64,000 nt of DNA from Clitopilus passeckerianus. Taxonomy: Eukaryota; Basidiomycota; Agaricomycetes; Agaricales; Entolomataceae. The stretch spans positions 1-64,000 of the forward strand of contig CALYLX010000039.1 in the NCBI GenBank assembly GCA_944990035.1, in the 5' to 3' direction. Both the position numbers and the translations under genes were made by a program. Below, in pieces: positions 47,996 through 60,208 of this stretch (the first letter of the stretch is position 1; each line of letters begins with the position of its first letter). The notes beneath the pieces were generated by a model. That model was not told where the DNA came from, did no database searches, and saw nothing but the letters and a program-made list of their open reading frames with translations.

Positions 47996-49641
47996 ATGTC
48001 CTTGAGACGATCTTCTGAAGCACCTTATCAATCTATTCCTCAGGATTCCAACAACGACCACGAGCAGCAAGGGTTGCATGGACATGCATCGGAATTGTCA
48101 TTGGGATCAGGCGAAGGGGAGACATACGACGAGAATGCATCTATCCTCGACCCGTCAATAGCTCGGATAGACTCCCGTGTGCGATGGGTATTTTTTGTAC
48201 TTGGGTGTGCAATGCTGATGTCGTGGAATGGTATGCTCACTCTTTGCATTCAGGATATCAGATAGTTGACCTTAGTTCCCCAAGTCATGATAACAGCGAC
48301 ACCGTTCTTCCTGTCGAGGCTGGTTGGAACTTCATATCATCCTACATTTAGCTCCTATCTATCGTCAACATTTACGGCATCCAATTTTGGTTTCCTTGCT
48401 CATGCTACTTTGACATCCAAACAGGTGAGTGCTCCCCTCTAGTCATGACAAGTACCTTACTCACAAGGTCGCACCCTCACTTCTAGTCCTCCCCATCCCG
48501 CCGTATGCGGCTTTCGCTCATTGCGTTGACGACCATACTCGCCCTACTCACCCTATCCACCTTCTTCAATGCATCTGGTGGCTTCTTTTTCAGCTTCGTC
48601 ATCCTCTGTGGAATCCTCACATCGGGGGCCGGCTCTTACCTGCAGGCTGCCGCCATCGCCGTCGCCTCCCTCTTTGGCCCATCTGCTGTTCAAGCTACCA
48701 TCACCGGACAAGCGGCAGTGGCAGTGGCAGTCAGTACGGTTCAAGTCATCAGCACTGCAATCTTTGTCTCAGGACAGGGACCATCAACTTCAGCATTGTA
48801 CGAGCTTGCTGAGAAGTCCGCCGAACAGCAATCTGCACGTGCTTTCTTTGCACTTTCGACCATCTTCCTGGTTTTAACAGCTTTTGGAAGCCAATGGCTT
48901 GTTCAAACGCCAGCTTATAACACACTTGCTGCCTCCCTGGAACACAAGCCCCATTCAAGTGGCACCATTTCCTCGACCTACGAGGTCTCGGATAGCGAGA
49001 CCAAGTGCCGTATCTTCAGGATAGCCAAGACCAATGCAGCCTTTGAGTTTGCAGTATGTTATGTGTTCATCGTGACATTGGTATGTAAATTGTAAATCTG
49101 GTCAATCCGTTCAAAATCTCATAATCGTGATATCCAGGCTGTATTCCCTCCAATTACCGTCTCGGTCAAACCGACGAACCCAAATATACATCCGTTATTA
49201 TTCACGGCCATACACTTTTTGGTGTTCAATATTGGCGACTTTACTGGGAGATATATTTGCTCCATCCCTCGCGTCCTGATCTGGTCTTCTCGGAAACTCG
49301 TGGCACTATCCCTCGGGCGAACACTATTTATTCCACTGTTCCTTGCGTGCAACATCCAGCGACCTGCGTCACAAGTACCCTTCTCCCCCCTCATCAGCTC
49401 AGATTTACTTTTCATGCTCCTGTTGCTGGCTTTTGGCCTCTCAAATGGCTACGTGTCGAGTTTATCCATGATGTCCGCAGCCTCGTTAGAGCACAACCAC
49501 AGACTGCAAGGTAAAAAGGAGGATGTGGATATTGCTGCGACCGTTGCTACCTTTGCATTGGTAGCAGGTCTGGCATTAGGAAGTATAGGAAGCTTTGCAG
49601 TTAGAGGGGCTATCTGTGGTTGTAACCCATTCGTGAACTAG
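47996..49641 (+). CDS. FUN26: Equilibrative nucleoside transporter (SLC29/Fun26 family)
   Basis: This multi-pass transporter moves nucleosides across a membrane. In yeast Fun26 it sits in the vacuole. The ATG at 47996 starts a hydrophilic N-terminal tail (MSLRRSSEAPYQSIPQDSNN), then WVFFVLGCAMLMSWN, the first helix with the family's conserved W-N. Next are ITATPFFLSRL and the helices FNASGGFFFSFVILCGILTS, LFGPSAVQATITGQAAVAV (the ENT QA motif) and AFFALSTIFLVLTAFGS. A long cytosolic loop with a Ser-rich segment leads to AVCYVFIVTLAVFPPITVSV, FNIGDFTGRYICSIPRVLIW and ALGLSNGYVSSLSMMSA-like NGY. These are the ENT C-terminal signatures (GDFxGR and NGY). About eleven helices, no truncation. Confidence 0.92.
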
Positions 49642-49765
49642 AGTGGTACTTCATGATCATTCAGCACATATCCTTGTTTAAGTGACTCATATCTTAGATT
49701 GTAGACAACTAATACCTTCGGCAGATCTATCACTACCTCACACACACTACCTCGCTGCACATTAT

Positions 49766-50227
49766 TTATACAACTTTGCTTTGATCTCCCAACCATCCTT
49801 TCCGTGCCAAATAAGCCGCCCCTGAATCCGCCCAGACTTGATACTTCACAATCTTGCAATCCTCGTCGAAATTCAGCATATAGGCGAAAGTCTCATTCCA
49901 GCTTTGATTCGTGCTGATCCAAGTGAACTTGGCTTGCCCTTTGCATGCTACCTTCCTCGCCTCTCCATCTGCGGTGAATTCCGAAAATCGCATGTCCTCG
50001 TAGGAGAGGAGTGACGATATCAACTCGAAGTAGCTCTTAATCCCGTCTAATCCCGTGTGTGGCCTGCCTAGAAATGGGGCCAGCGATTGATCTCCATGCT
50101 CGATGGCTGTAACAGTCTGTTTGGTGGAGAAAGATGAGAGGAGGGTTTTTATGTCCTTTTTCTGTGAGAACGCGTCGCAGAACTGCTGTGCTGCCGTTAG
50201 AAGCTGATAGCGTGAAGTCGCCGACAT
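49766..50227 (-). CDS. SnoaL/NTF2-like fold protein
   Basis: This single-exon gene codes for 153 residues from the ATG at 50225-50227. The pattern is that of a SnoaL-like protein (cone-shaped NTF2 fold): QFCDAFSQKKDIKTLLSSF, a helix, GLDGIKSYFELISSLLSY, then the strands KGQAKFTWISTNQSWNETFA and KIVKYQVWADSGAAYLARKG. Such proteins are widespread in fungal genomes, cytosolic, and most have no assigned substrate. Its neighbour, the FUN26 gene, converges with 124 bases between the stops. I cannot assign an activity. Confidence 0.75.
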   Translation of the reverse strand: MSATSRYQLLTAAQQFCDAFSQKKDIKTLLSSFSTKQTVTAIEHGDQSLAPFLGRPHTGLDGIKSYFELISSLLSYEDMRFSEFTADGEARKVACKGQAKFTWISTNQSWNETFAYMLNFDEDCKIVKYQVWADSGAAYLARKGWLGDQSKVV

Positions 50228-51048
50228 ATTTATATTTCCAAAGTCTGGCAGCGAGTCTTGATTATCGTCGTCGTTGGTAGTTCAACTCAAGCCTTTGCAT
50301 TGGCGCCAACAAGCCCCCTTACTCTTAGATAACGTCATCAAAATGACAGCTAATATGTTGCCTCGGATTGGCCGCCGAGCTTCAACTCCTCCCACCGCGT
50401 CCGGAAACACCCAAACACGCGTTCGACCCGTCGAATCGTATTTATAGCTCCCTATGGCCGTGAAAATGACACAGTACACGGAGATCTGCGTGTTACGACG
50501 CGTCCTGGGGCTTGATCTTGCACGTTGCCAAAATGTGGTCTTGCGATCGTTAACGGAACTCGATATACCACATACTCTAGGGGTGTTTCAACTCCAGAAG
50601 CTAGCTAGACTTCCTCATTCATGCGCTGGCCAGCCGCATACTGGGTCCGAGTAACCGAGTTCCTCCAGAAAACTAAGCACTGTTTTCGATTTCTCCGCAT
50701 TGGAAGGCCTTCTTTCATTTCCGAATGACTTGCAATATCTGACAGACTTCCTGCAAAGGAATTCTGACGAGAAGGAAGTTTGGCCTGGGAAAGCCTTTGC
50801 CAAACAGCATGGCCAGCAACGTTTGACTAGATCTCAACTTTCTGTTATAATCACGGTGGCCTGTCCGCCTGCCTGCCGACTCCGACGTTGGCGACATTGT
50901 TGCTGTGACACTCCAAAGTTGCATGGTCCTCATGCTAGCCTCGGGGTTGTAATTTCCCTCATGCAGACAAACCCTATGTTTCGTATAAAGAACTAGGTTG
51001 TAGTCTGCGAGTCGGACACTCTCCTCCCCCAACTTCCTCAGCACTACC
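50228..51048. other. Divergent intergenic region, 0.8 kb
   Basis: It should hold the promoters of the SnoaL-like gene and the DUF6741-like gene. Short open frames (50454-50654, 50615-50803) show no motif. One ACGCGT lies near 50409 and one near 50500. Confidence 0.4.
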
Positions 51049-52020
51049 ATGGCGTTGGTGTATCCGAGCCCCACTTCATATCAGGACAATGGCTACTACT
51101 CACGCTCTCGTCGCAACTCTATCTACAGTACCGCACCCTCGAATATGCCGTACAGTTCTCAATCGATTTATGCCAACGTCGGTGGCTTCGATTTCCATCC
51201 ACCTGCATTCACTCACTTTGCATGTATAGTATAGTAGACCCACATTTGACGGATACGGTCACGCAGCTTCTGCTCCTATAGGTGGTCGAGGTATGTTCGA
51301 ATAAAATTTCCCCGAATCATTATCATCCCAACCATGTATCTCAGGCTACGATGACGTAGACACAGAAGACGGATATTATATGGACGACAGGCGCCGTTCA
51401 CAAAGTTACCTCCCCATGACTGCTCATTCGACAATGAGCATGCCCACCAGCAGCCGATACCGCCGCAACTCCGGAATCTCCTTCACCGGTGTACCCCATA
51501 GCATGACAATGCCTGCCGTGGACTACAGACGTCCGAGCTCTCTCCGCGTTAAATTCAAACGAAAAGGCTCCCTGTTCGCTGGGGTCAACCTGGCCGAGGC
51601 CCAAGACCGTGTCCGACTGTCAAATAACGATGCATTCTCATACCACGATTTCCACGCAGATAGCCAGCGGAAGATTCTGCTCAAAATTAAGGTAAACTCA
51701 CTTTAACTTTGACGCATCTCCAGCCCTGAGCAAATTGATCAATATTCCACATTCAGTGGACGGGGTATTCTTCTATGACTTACGAGATTCCGCTGGACGG
51801 ATACGATGGACGAGTCAGCCTCCAGACCCTAGCACGGAGAATATCGAGGGCATGTGTCCATTATCTCCAGGTATGCGAAATTCCCGCAGATTCAGAGTTC
51901 GCCGCCGAGTTAAAACTGCTTCAACAGGCAAACGTTGTCCCAGTTCCTTGGAACTGTGTTCAGCTTCACCACCTTGAAGAGGTGGCATACGGTGTTTGGC
52001 AGCCGATGCTGTCAACCTAA
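51049..52020 (+). CDS. Conserved agaricomycete protein (DUF6741-like)
   Basis: The ATG at 51049 starts a Tyr/Ser/Arg-rich disordered part (MALVYPSPTSYQDNGYYSRS), which continues over two short introns to DVDTEDGYYMDDRRRSQSY. The conserved core reads RRPSSLRVKFKRKGSLFAGV, NLAEAQDRVRLSNNDAFSYH, DFHADSQRKILLKIK and WTGYSSMTYEIPLDGYDGRV. It continues SLQTLARRISRACVHYLQ and, after an intron, ANVVPVPWNCVQLHHLEEV, ending YGVWQPMLST. I believe the core is the family called DUF6741, found in mushroom-forming fungi, but this name is from memory. No function is known to me. The last intron is 57 bases and keeps the frame open, so both forms could be translated. Confidence 0.75.
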
Positions 52021-52392
52021 GTCCTATTCGGATCGACGACGTGCGATCATGACCGCCGTATTTAGATTATTCTGCTATCTCCTACCCTCCGAAGCATCCT
52101 AGCATGCTTCGTGTTTAGGCTGGGTCGCCGAGGAGATTTACGTTCTGTAACCTTTGACATGATTGAATCTGGATTCTTGTTCATTAGGGTATACTGGACC
52201 AATCATATGCGAGTTCCAATACGTTGTACAAAGTCTGATAATTTATCGGTACGAACGCCGTGTACACTGTTTGACCTATAAATTCCCAGTGGTCTCTAGT
52301 TAGGACGAGCATAATGTAGTAGTACATGAGATAGCAAAGAAAGGGTTACATAAAACCAAAAGAATGTGGGTATAACGTGAAAGCACGCGATG
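52021..52392. other. Convergent 3' region
   Basis: Two genes end toward each other here. The sequence is A/T-rich and has no visible gene. Confidence 0.45.
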
Positions 52393-53807
52393 TTATCCGG
52401 AAAATTTGCTCGAAGGTGAGGTCCGTCGGCTTAGAGCAGCGGACTCCGTAGATTGGCTTAGTCGCTTCGAAATTTCTGAAGCCTCCGATGTTGACTGATA
52501 TTCTGAAATGATCGTGGTTAGGAGTATGGTGGGATCTAGTGTTTCACCATTATTATTGGGATTGCCTGCTTGGGTCCTTGCGTACACTTCCATGTTCTTT
52601 ATAACGTGACAATTCTGCAGGAGATTGGGGTCAGAAAGCCCCGGCACAGAATGAGAAGTGGTTTATTTACTTACAGTCGTTGCCATCGTGAACAGGAATA
52701 TACTATCGAGGTGATGTGAGTAGAATATTCAGGATGCTAAATATGCATACGCACGGGAAGAGGAGGTGATAAGCCTGCTCAGCATGAACGTGCCCAAAAG
52801 CAGCCAGCGAAAATTGTATGGTTGTGACAACGAGCACGGCTATCGGGACATTCAGTTCCGAAACCTCGGAAAACCGTGAGGGAACTCACTGGTGACAGAT
52901 ACAAAGGACGTAGATCCGTCTCGCATAATAAGTGTTACAAGTGGTGCCGCTTGCTTCTGACACTTCAGATGAGCCAAGGTCCACAAGATGATTTGTGTCA
53001 CTCCTTTGCTTATTCTGGTAGTGATGCGTTCAATTAATGCTCACCACTCGAGGGCGGAAGCACTCACGGAACCACTGCAATGAGAATCGGGGTGTCTTGT
53101 AAGCCGCAGGACCCTGAGATGTGTACTTTGTTGAAGATCCAGAAGGCGACCACCATATTTATAGCAAACTCTGTCATGAGCACCGCGCCAACGCCGACAT
53201 AAATCCTCCAGGTACGGTTGTAAAGGGCTATCACTACAGCCTTGTCAGAACATATCAAGCAGAGGCGAGTATGATATCACACCTCGTATGGCTGAAGTCC
53301 ACTCCAACATCATGAAGATCGAGTGTCCCGAAATTAGTTGAATGATATACCAGGAGTAGCAAATTCGCCAAGGAATAGAGGTCGACACATAGAGTCGATT
53401 TACTGCGACAATATTCAGGCTAACATGACAGATGAGCGACTTTTCCGACGATCGCGAGCTGACTGCTTACATCTGCCCGAGAAGTCCGATATAGCGACTC
53501 CATAAGTACTGCCATTTGACTTTGCAAGAGTGTTTGCTGTTGAGACGTGAGCCGGGTGTTCCTGCAAGCTCAGACAGAATGTGTAACGCACGTCCAGATA
53601 TGCTCCCTCTCGTACTGCAGAGTAGAGGCCCAGTCGAGTATGCTGAAGGACAGGAAGCAATCTGGAAGTTGAACCTCGAACAGTGAGCATGCAAGGAAGA
53701 GAGAAGGTAGTTGCATATCACTCACAAGACACAGTTTTCGTGGCTATTACTACTGAGTTTAACATGGCCTCCCTTGCCATCCTCGAACCGCTCATGAGTT
53801 CAGCCAT
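52393..53807 (-). CDS. Multi-pass membrane protein, DUF6533 type
   Basis: This gene is split into many short exons on the minus strand. The N-terminal signature is reconstructed as FLSFSILDWASTLQYEREHI, followed by W, which matches the D-x-x-x-T-L-x-x-E-x-x-x-I-W pattern of DUF6533. Further helices are GLLGQM, SIPWRICYSWYIIQLISGHS, FMMLEWTSAIR, then ALYNRTWRIYVGVGAVLMTE and FAINMVVAFWIFNKVHISG. The C-terminal cytosolic tail (RTQAGNPNNNGETLDPTILL and a Ser-rich end SRRTSPSSKFSG) stops at 52393. The ATG at 53805-53807 (MAELMSGSRMAREAM) is my best start but is not certain. The family is abundant in Agaricomycetes and has no known function. Confidence 0.68.
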
Positions 53808-55118
53808 GTCAGTGACGGTTGTAGATTAAGCGATAGTGGGACTCTGGGACACCATATGGAAGGAGGCTTAAGAAGACCGAGGATATTGACACCAATCTTG
53901 TTCGCTCAATGGTAACATGGGAACTTATCGAAGTTATCGAATAGACTTCCTCACGTAACGGACGAAAAAAATGCGGGCGACCCTGCAGCCCCTGAGGCCT
54001 GAGGACTCAATTGGATGATATCGATCAAACCTTTGGTTTGTCTGGGGTTTTCGGTGTCCGCACTTTGAGTGTGAGGGGCCTCGAAGATCATGTCTCCTGA
54101 TTTCCTTTGCTTTTATAGTGATCGGCGAAGGTTCCTCTGCAGGAATGATTTGTGGAGAGAATCCGAGTCTCACGGATAGAATATTGCATTGAATTCTGAG
54201 TTGAAGTAACTTCCATGGGAGGGTCGGCGTAGTTAAGAACAAGTCAAGAAGGTACTGCCAGAGGAAATCAGACAAGCTTTCAGTCTAAGGCAAATGGTCG
54301 AATCTGAGCGCTTCTGAATCTGATGCCGTAAGCGTGTTATTAATGGGGACGCGGCAACGCCAGCCAAAGCCGAAGCTATTTGCATAAGTTTGTTCCCCCT
54401 TATGGGAGAATCCAAAGTACACTTTCTGAATCGCTCACTCATTTTCAGCCAAAGTGCTTGCAGTAAGAATTGTTGCTAAGGAGGAAAAGAAGCGTTCTAT
54501 CCTAACCGAATTTTGCTAACTATCTTCAATCCTAAGATCCCTTCCGGTGTTTACTGAGTTTCGAAGGGATCTCAATGATTAAACATGTTATAAGAAATCT
54601 GTTAGGATAGAAAGCTTGATTTATTTGCCTAGATGAAGTCTCTCAGCGAACACTAAGCCTCAAAGTGATGTGGCGAGGGGGTACGTGCACCACAAGTTTG
54701 GCCCATGTGCCCGCATCTTGGCCGCGGCACAGTGGTGACTTCACTGTGGGAATGTACCATTTCAGCTCAAAAACTGGGTCTGGAGCATTTTTTGAGGCAG
54801 CTTATCAAAGTATGGCTGTTTAAAACCGGTTCTACATACATTTATATTTATACTGAGCACAATCCAAGCAGTTTTGCACGGCTGAGCTCGTTGAATGGCC
54901 AGGAAAGTGTCCAGGACAACTTTTGGTGGCTGTACACTTATTAAGCAGCACACGTCCTTGGAATTGCTGCGTCCCATTATGAATATTGTATCACATGACT
55001 ACAATCAAACGCGACCCATAACGCTGTGACCTTGTGGTCCCGTGTCACACGCTTTGCTGCCAAAGTCTGGCACTGAGCTTCACGCTAAGGGAGGCCTTCC
55101 ACTCTTCACGTCTTGAGG
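53808..55118. other. Divergent intergenic region, 1.3 kb, with a foldback
   Basis: The region separates the DUF6533 gene and MRC1. A 128-base inverted-repeat element lies in it (listed separately). Open frames such as 53934-54275 (minus) show no known motif. Confidence 0.4.
54490..54617. repeat. MITE-like foldback element
   Basis: The ends AAGCGTTCTATCCTAAC (54490-54506) and GTTAGGATAGAAAGCTT (54601-54617) are inverted repeats with 16 of 17 matches. Inside, AGATCCCTTC (54535-54544) and GAAGGGATCT (54563-54572) form a second, perfect inverted pair. The parts between also pair partly. The whole could fold into one long imperfect hairpin. No clear target-site duplication is seen, so an old MITE relic is likely but not proven. 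Confidence 0.55.
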
Positions 55119-58100
55119 ATGCCGATTCACAATGATTCCTCGATCATACCAGACTCAACCACCTCCTCGTCCCCCATAATGACCCCTGCTATCAAGAGGG
55201 CTACGCGTACTTATGGCCGTTCACGACCAGCAGCGGAGTCTCCCGGAGAGACTGACCTTTCCTTCTCGTCAAACACGGGTAATTCTGGTTCACAGTCAAG
55301 CCTTTATAGGACAGGGATAGCATTCAGCCAAGAAGAAGTCCCTCCAAGCTCTGAGGCAGAACTCTCATTCAATTCGGTCAATCAGGATGAAGAAGAGAGT
55401 GGCAACGAAAACGACGCGTCGAGCTCCTTCGCATGGAATTGGAGAAAGAAGCTCAAGGAGATAGATGAGCAAGATGACTTCGATTTTGCATCGCCAAAGG
55501 GAAACCAGGGTAGAGACGCGTCTGTTCCGCGCCCTACGTCTAAAAAGCCCTCTTTGTCTCCTCAAAGGGAGAAACTTGACCAAATCCAGGAAGCATCAAA
55601 TTCGCCCATAACGAAAGCGAGTGGGCCTTTCGAAGAAGGTGTTCCGGCAACCGTACCTTCTGTCTCCGACGAAAGTGACTCTGACCAGAGTCCCATCCGC
55701 CGTACCGTCAAGCGAAGAACTTTGAAACGTGTTGACTCTGAAGGCGAAGCAGAGCCACCCAAATCTACCCCTCAATCAGAAGATCCTTCTTTTGCTTTCA
55801 CACCTCCGACTAAGGATCGAAACTCCCCAACACCACCTACCTCGGATGAAGACGAGATGCCGTCGCGCATTTTACCAAAGAGCCAGAACAAAGGCAAGGG
55901 GAAGGCTCTCGAAAGGCCGGGAGTAGTGCCGCTGGAGCTCACGGAAAATCTGGCCGACTCAAGTTTCAAAGCTCCTGGAAAGAAATTGCGCACAAAGGTA
56001 AGCACAACAAATTTTTCTCTAGTTCTGGAACTCAGCGATAGAGACTTTTCCAGCGACCGACCAAGCAAGATCTCATTGAAACCGTGAAAGCACGCACAAG
56101 ACTCCTCGCAGATCAAAACCCATCAATACCAAGGAACGAACCTACAGTTGACTACTCAGTTACCAATTTAATGGCAATGCTTATAGGGTGTGTTGTCCAT
56201 TGTCTTTTTGCATCACTGCTCGGCTAACGTAATTCATAGTGACTCGGGGGCTCAAACTATGCCATCCTCTCAGCCTTCCGACAACGATACCATCAAAGAC
56301 TTCTCTTCGGACGTTATACAGCCATCCCCTCAGATTGAGCCCTGGCAGTCCGTCGCTGATTTAGGCGAGGGCCCCTCTTCTGTTCGCCCTGTGCGTAAGC
56401 TTAGGGTCGCCTCTCCGAGCCCACTGTCGAAGAAACAACCCCCCAGGAACCTTGACCTAGACTCCGATGAGGAACTCCCAGACGTTTCAACTCTTTCTAA
56501 GGAGGCTCTGAAGCCTGATATGGCCAAGCTTGCGGAAACAAAGAGGAGGCTCGCCGAACAAATGGTCGTTCGTCGTATGGAGGTGGACGAAGACAGTGAT
56601 GATGATCTACAGATTGTCGGTGCTCTCGACATGCAGACAGCCTTCAAGATGGAGGGGAAAGAGCGCAAGGCCGGGCGGAGGAAATCAATGCCCGAAAGTC
56701 GCAAGCGTCAATTGCAACTTGCTGCCCAGAGCAAGAAAGCTTTAGGCGGCACCCAGGATGGCAAGAAGCGAGGTGCCGTCATCGAGGGGTTCAAGAGCAA
56801 GCAGGATCTGAACGCATCCTTGTTCCAAAGTATCCAGCAAGCGAACCGTCGAGTCATTGAGGACAAGGAGGCGAGGTGGACTCAGCTAGGTGGCGCGTTG
56901 AAGAGGAACCCAGACGCGACAAATGCTACAGCCGAGGAGGTCGCGAAGAAATATGCAGAGCAAGCCCTGAAGGGCAAAATCAAGCACGAGGAAGGGACAG
57001 CCGACATGGAGGATGAGGATGAGGAGGATGCGAGTGATCTTGACTGGGAAGAGGCGGAGGCTGATCGTGGTTCTGCCACACCTTCTCCTTCAAAGCCAAA
57101 CCCAGGCTTTGAGCAAGACGAGGAAAGTAAAAACGTTGGAGTATCGACACCTCCTGCAGCCAAAGATGGTGATCAGGAGATGAGCCCAGTATATCCCAAA
57201 GCTGGGCGCGGGAAAGCCCGTGCTATCGTCGACTCTGACGAGGAGGACGAGAATCGACCGCCTTTGAAACCCTCCACCTCTCCCAGCTTCTCTGCGACTC
57301 AACTTGGTGCTAGCCCTCTGCCACCTCCGGCAGTAATGGGCCATCGTGGGCCTCTTTCATCGCTGGATGATCGTACCGAGGACGACGGCGACAAGGAAAA
57401 TGATAATTCACGTATTTGGGACCGGAGCGAAGACAAGGAGAATAAGGCTGTTGCACGGCATCTGACAAGTCCTCGCTCACCTTTCGGAGAGCGGAAGCCC
57501 ACAATTAGCCGTATGGGCAGCCTCGCCGGGAGCTTCACCTGGTCTCCAGGCATATCTCCCTCTGGAAGAAGCGACAAGGCTGAGGATCGACGAAAGCCTT
57601 TCCAGGACTTGATGGATGCTGATGATCCATTCTCCTCGCCAGCTCGCTCTGCTAGACCCTCATCTTTCCTCGCCAAACTACATGAGAGTTCCCCTGCTGC
57701 CAAAGGTCGCCTATCCCCTGAGGACGAAAACTCCAATGTCGCGAGCTCGTCAAGGGCTGCAGCCTTAGAACCTAGCTTCTCCGACATGTTCGAGTCAGGT
57801 ACTGCCAAGCAGCCTGTGAAGAGCTTCTTCAAGAGTCCCGGCGGTCCCCTGTCAGGTCTGGCGGCTGCGTTCTCAGACGATGTGAGGTTGTTTTAAATCC
57901 TCATTGTTGAGTACTAATGTCGTTTTGATAGGAGGATACAAGCCCTTTCGGAGGTCCTCGCATTGATGATGAACTAGGTCTGACACAAGACGTTGCGCTA
58001 GAGCCCGCATTCCATCTTGGAACGCAATCCCAGCGAAGAGCGGACCAGATCTTCGAGAAGGAGCAAGAGTATCTTATCGAGGCTGCTGCTGCCCAGATGC

Positions 58101-59776
58101 TCCAAAAAGAGCCAACACTATATGTGGACGAAATCGGGTAGGTCTCTTCCCAGACTCTGAACATCATCTTGTCTGATGAAACACTGCCAGTTTCTTGACC
58201 CAGACCAAGCCTAACACCTCCAGCCCGGAGGTTTACCGCCAACCGCCTACTCCTAGCCAATCCATGCCGTTTGTACAATCTCAGAGCTCTGCAAGGAAAC
58301 CCCTCCGAACACTGGCATTCACTGCTTCGAGTCCCGTACACTCAGAATCTCCAGGACAGTTGATGAGGCTCCGCAAACGAAGTAAATCCCCCACCTCGCC
58401 TTCTACACACCTCTCAAGATCCGTCACGGCATTCGAGCGCCCTCCAAAGAATGCATTCGATGCATTGAAAGAGGGTGCTATCAGGAAGGAGAAGCGCGAC
58501 CGGAAGAGATTGGAGAAATCTGAGTTCATTGAAGGGGAGGCACAGGAGTCGGATGATGACGAAATGGTTGGGTTTGGTTTGGTCAAGAAGAAGGACGACG
58601 ATGAGGAGGATGGAGAAGATCTCGACCAGGATTTGCCCACCCTTGTGGATAACCACAAGATGGACGAGAATGAGGAAAATGCCGAGCTTGTCCTGAAGAA
58701 ATTCCAGTAAGTTTTGTAACGAATAGGTTGGAAGAAAGTGACTGACCACGGGCAACTTACAGGGAGCAGGCGGAGCAAGATGATGCAGAGCTTGAAAAGT
58801 ACCATCAGAAAGCTGTTCAAGGAGAGTTTAGGAAGAAGAAACGAGGGCAAGGGCTTGGACTCGACGACAGCGATGACAGTGACTTGGAGGACGATGCAGC
58901 GAGGCTTCGTCGCAGGATGCACAAGCGGCCAAGAATCGACAGGGAGGATATCAATGAGCTTGGTAAGATGCGGCAGTAAGCTTGCATTGCTAGACAATAA
59001 CTAAAACTTCTATCTCAGGGAAACATTCAGAAACGGCGGCATTTTACAATATCTATCATCAAGATTTGACCGCCATGGAGGGAGACTTTGATCATCTGGC
59101 AAACTCTCAGCCTCCAGACGTCATGATGGCCGACGAAGAAGACGACCGTGAGCTTGCTTCGGATGGAGAGGAAGGAGATGAAAATACCCCGCCGAGAGAG
59201 AGGGAGACAATCTCTGCCCATCAAGTCCAGCAGGTGTTGAGGGAAAGAGCGCAGTTGATAAAGGTAAGGTTTGAACCCCTGGTGGCTGAATTGAGTTTTG
59301 ACCCCTGGCTTATAGGAAACTGATTTCGACGCTTCAAACCTCGATTGGATGGAGGAAGATGAAGACGAAGAAGAGCTGGTCGTTAAAACCATTACTGCAC
59401 CTCGCCTACAGGCGAGAGGTGCAGTTGATGGTGAAGCAAGTGGTCTTCCTGTTCGTTACACCTCTATCACGTTGACACACCAAAGCTGACGATAACTCTC
59501 ATCTAGACGCCGCCATCGACCCTCGTGTCCGAGCGAAGCGTCATGTGGGCAAAACAAGAAGGTAGATCCCGAACTGCAGGCACTACTGGTCGATCAGTGG
59601 GAGGCGCAGCGGTCACGGGACACAGGGCGAAGTCTGGAGGAGGCTCTGTACGGGGATCGCGTTCGTCAGCGAGCGCTAGCTCGGTAAGCAAGGCCGAGCA
59701 ACAGCGTAAGCCCCTGAAGGCGCAGAAGAGTGTACTTGGAACTGTTGCAGCTGAGAGAAGTGCAAGGTTCAAGTAA
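55119..59776 (+). CDS. MRC1: Replication-checkpoint mediator Mrc1 (Claspin-like)
   Basis: Mrc1 travels with the replisome and passes the stalled-fork signal to the Rad53/Chk1 kinases. The ATG at 55119 begins MPIHNDSSIIPDSTTSSSP. About nine exons give roughly 1,400 residues, mostly acidic and Ser-rich with many SQ/TQ sites (for example FSQEE, SSQPS). Conserved parts are GFKSKQDLNASLFQSIQQAN, then the MRC1 domain: FDALKEGAIRKEKRDRKRLE followed by KSEFIEGEAQESDDDEMVGF and LVDNHKMDENEENAELVLKK. The last intron must start at GTTCGT (after GGTCTTCCT) to keep the conserved end RSVGGAAVTG and KAQKSVLGTVAAERSARFK, with the stop at 59774-59776. Another donor nearby would stop early at 59565. The highly acidic stretches are usual for this family. 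Confidence 0.9.
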
Positions 59777-60208
59777 AAGTAAAGTTGAGGAGGGAAACCT
59801 CGAAGACTGGACACTGTAACATGTATACATCATGGTTGACGTCGATCCTCAAATGCCTGGGTATGGTATATGGTATTTTTATTGCTATCGTTTCCTGTTA
59901 TGTTCGTTATCTATTATGTAGTTTTTGTATTAGGCCCTACTAGCCCTTTTAAGTAAAAAGAAGCAACTAGACGTGTCGATTGAGCGAGCAACTACAAGCA
60001 AGCACAAAACTCGTCGAAAGCACCAGAAATAACAACTAAGTAATGTTAACGAATAAAAGTAATAGTACAAGTTCCTTCGGTTATTGGATATGAGTAATTT
60101 TTGAACAGGGTATAATAGATGGAAGCAAGAGCCGGTATCAAGAAAACCGCGCAGTCCAGAAAGTGTACGTGGGGCGTCACAGAGGAGAGGTAAGGGTAAA
60201 AGGTGTCT
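59777..60208. other. Convergent 3' region after MRC1
   Basis: It is A/T-rich and shows no gene. Both neighbouring genes point toward it. Confidence 0.45.

Noticed and set aside
50400..50510. Two ACGCGT sites near the SnoaL-like gene as cell-cycle elements
   Set aside because: Their number fits chance over 64 kb, and the neighbouring genes have no known G1/S role.
53934..54275. 113-codon minus-strand frame in the spacer before MRC1
   Set aside because: No family signature and no consistent splice context. Kept as non-coding.
56330..57832. Long minus-strand open frames inside MRC1
   Set aside because: They are Ser/Arg-rich shadows of the acidic, Ser-rich MRC1 exons and carry no motif.
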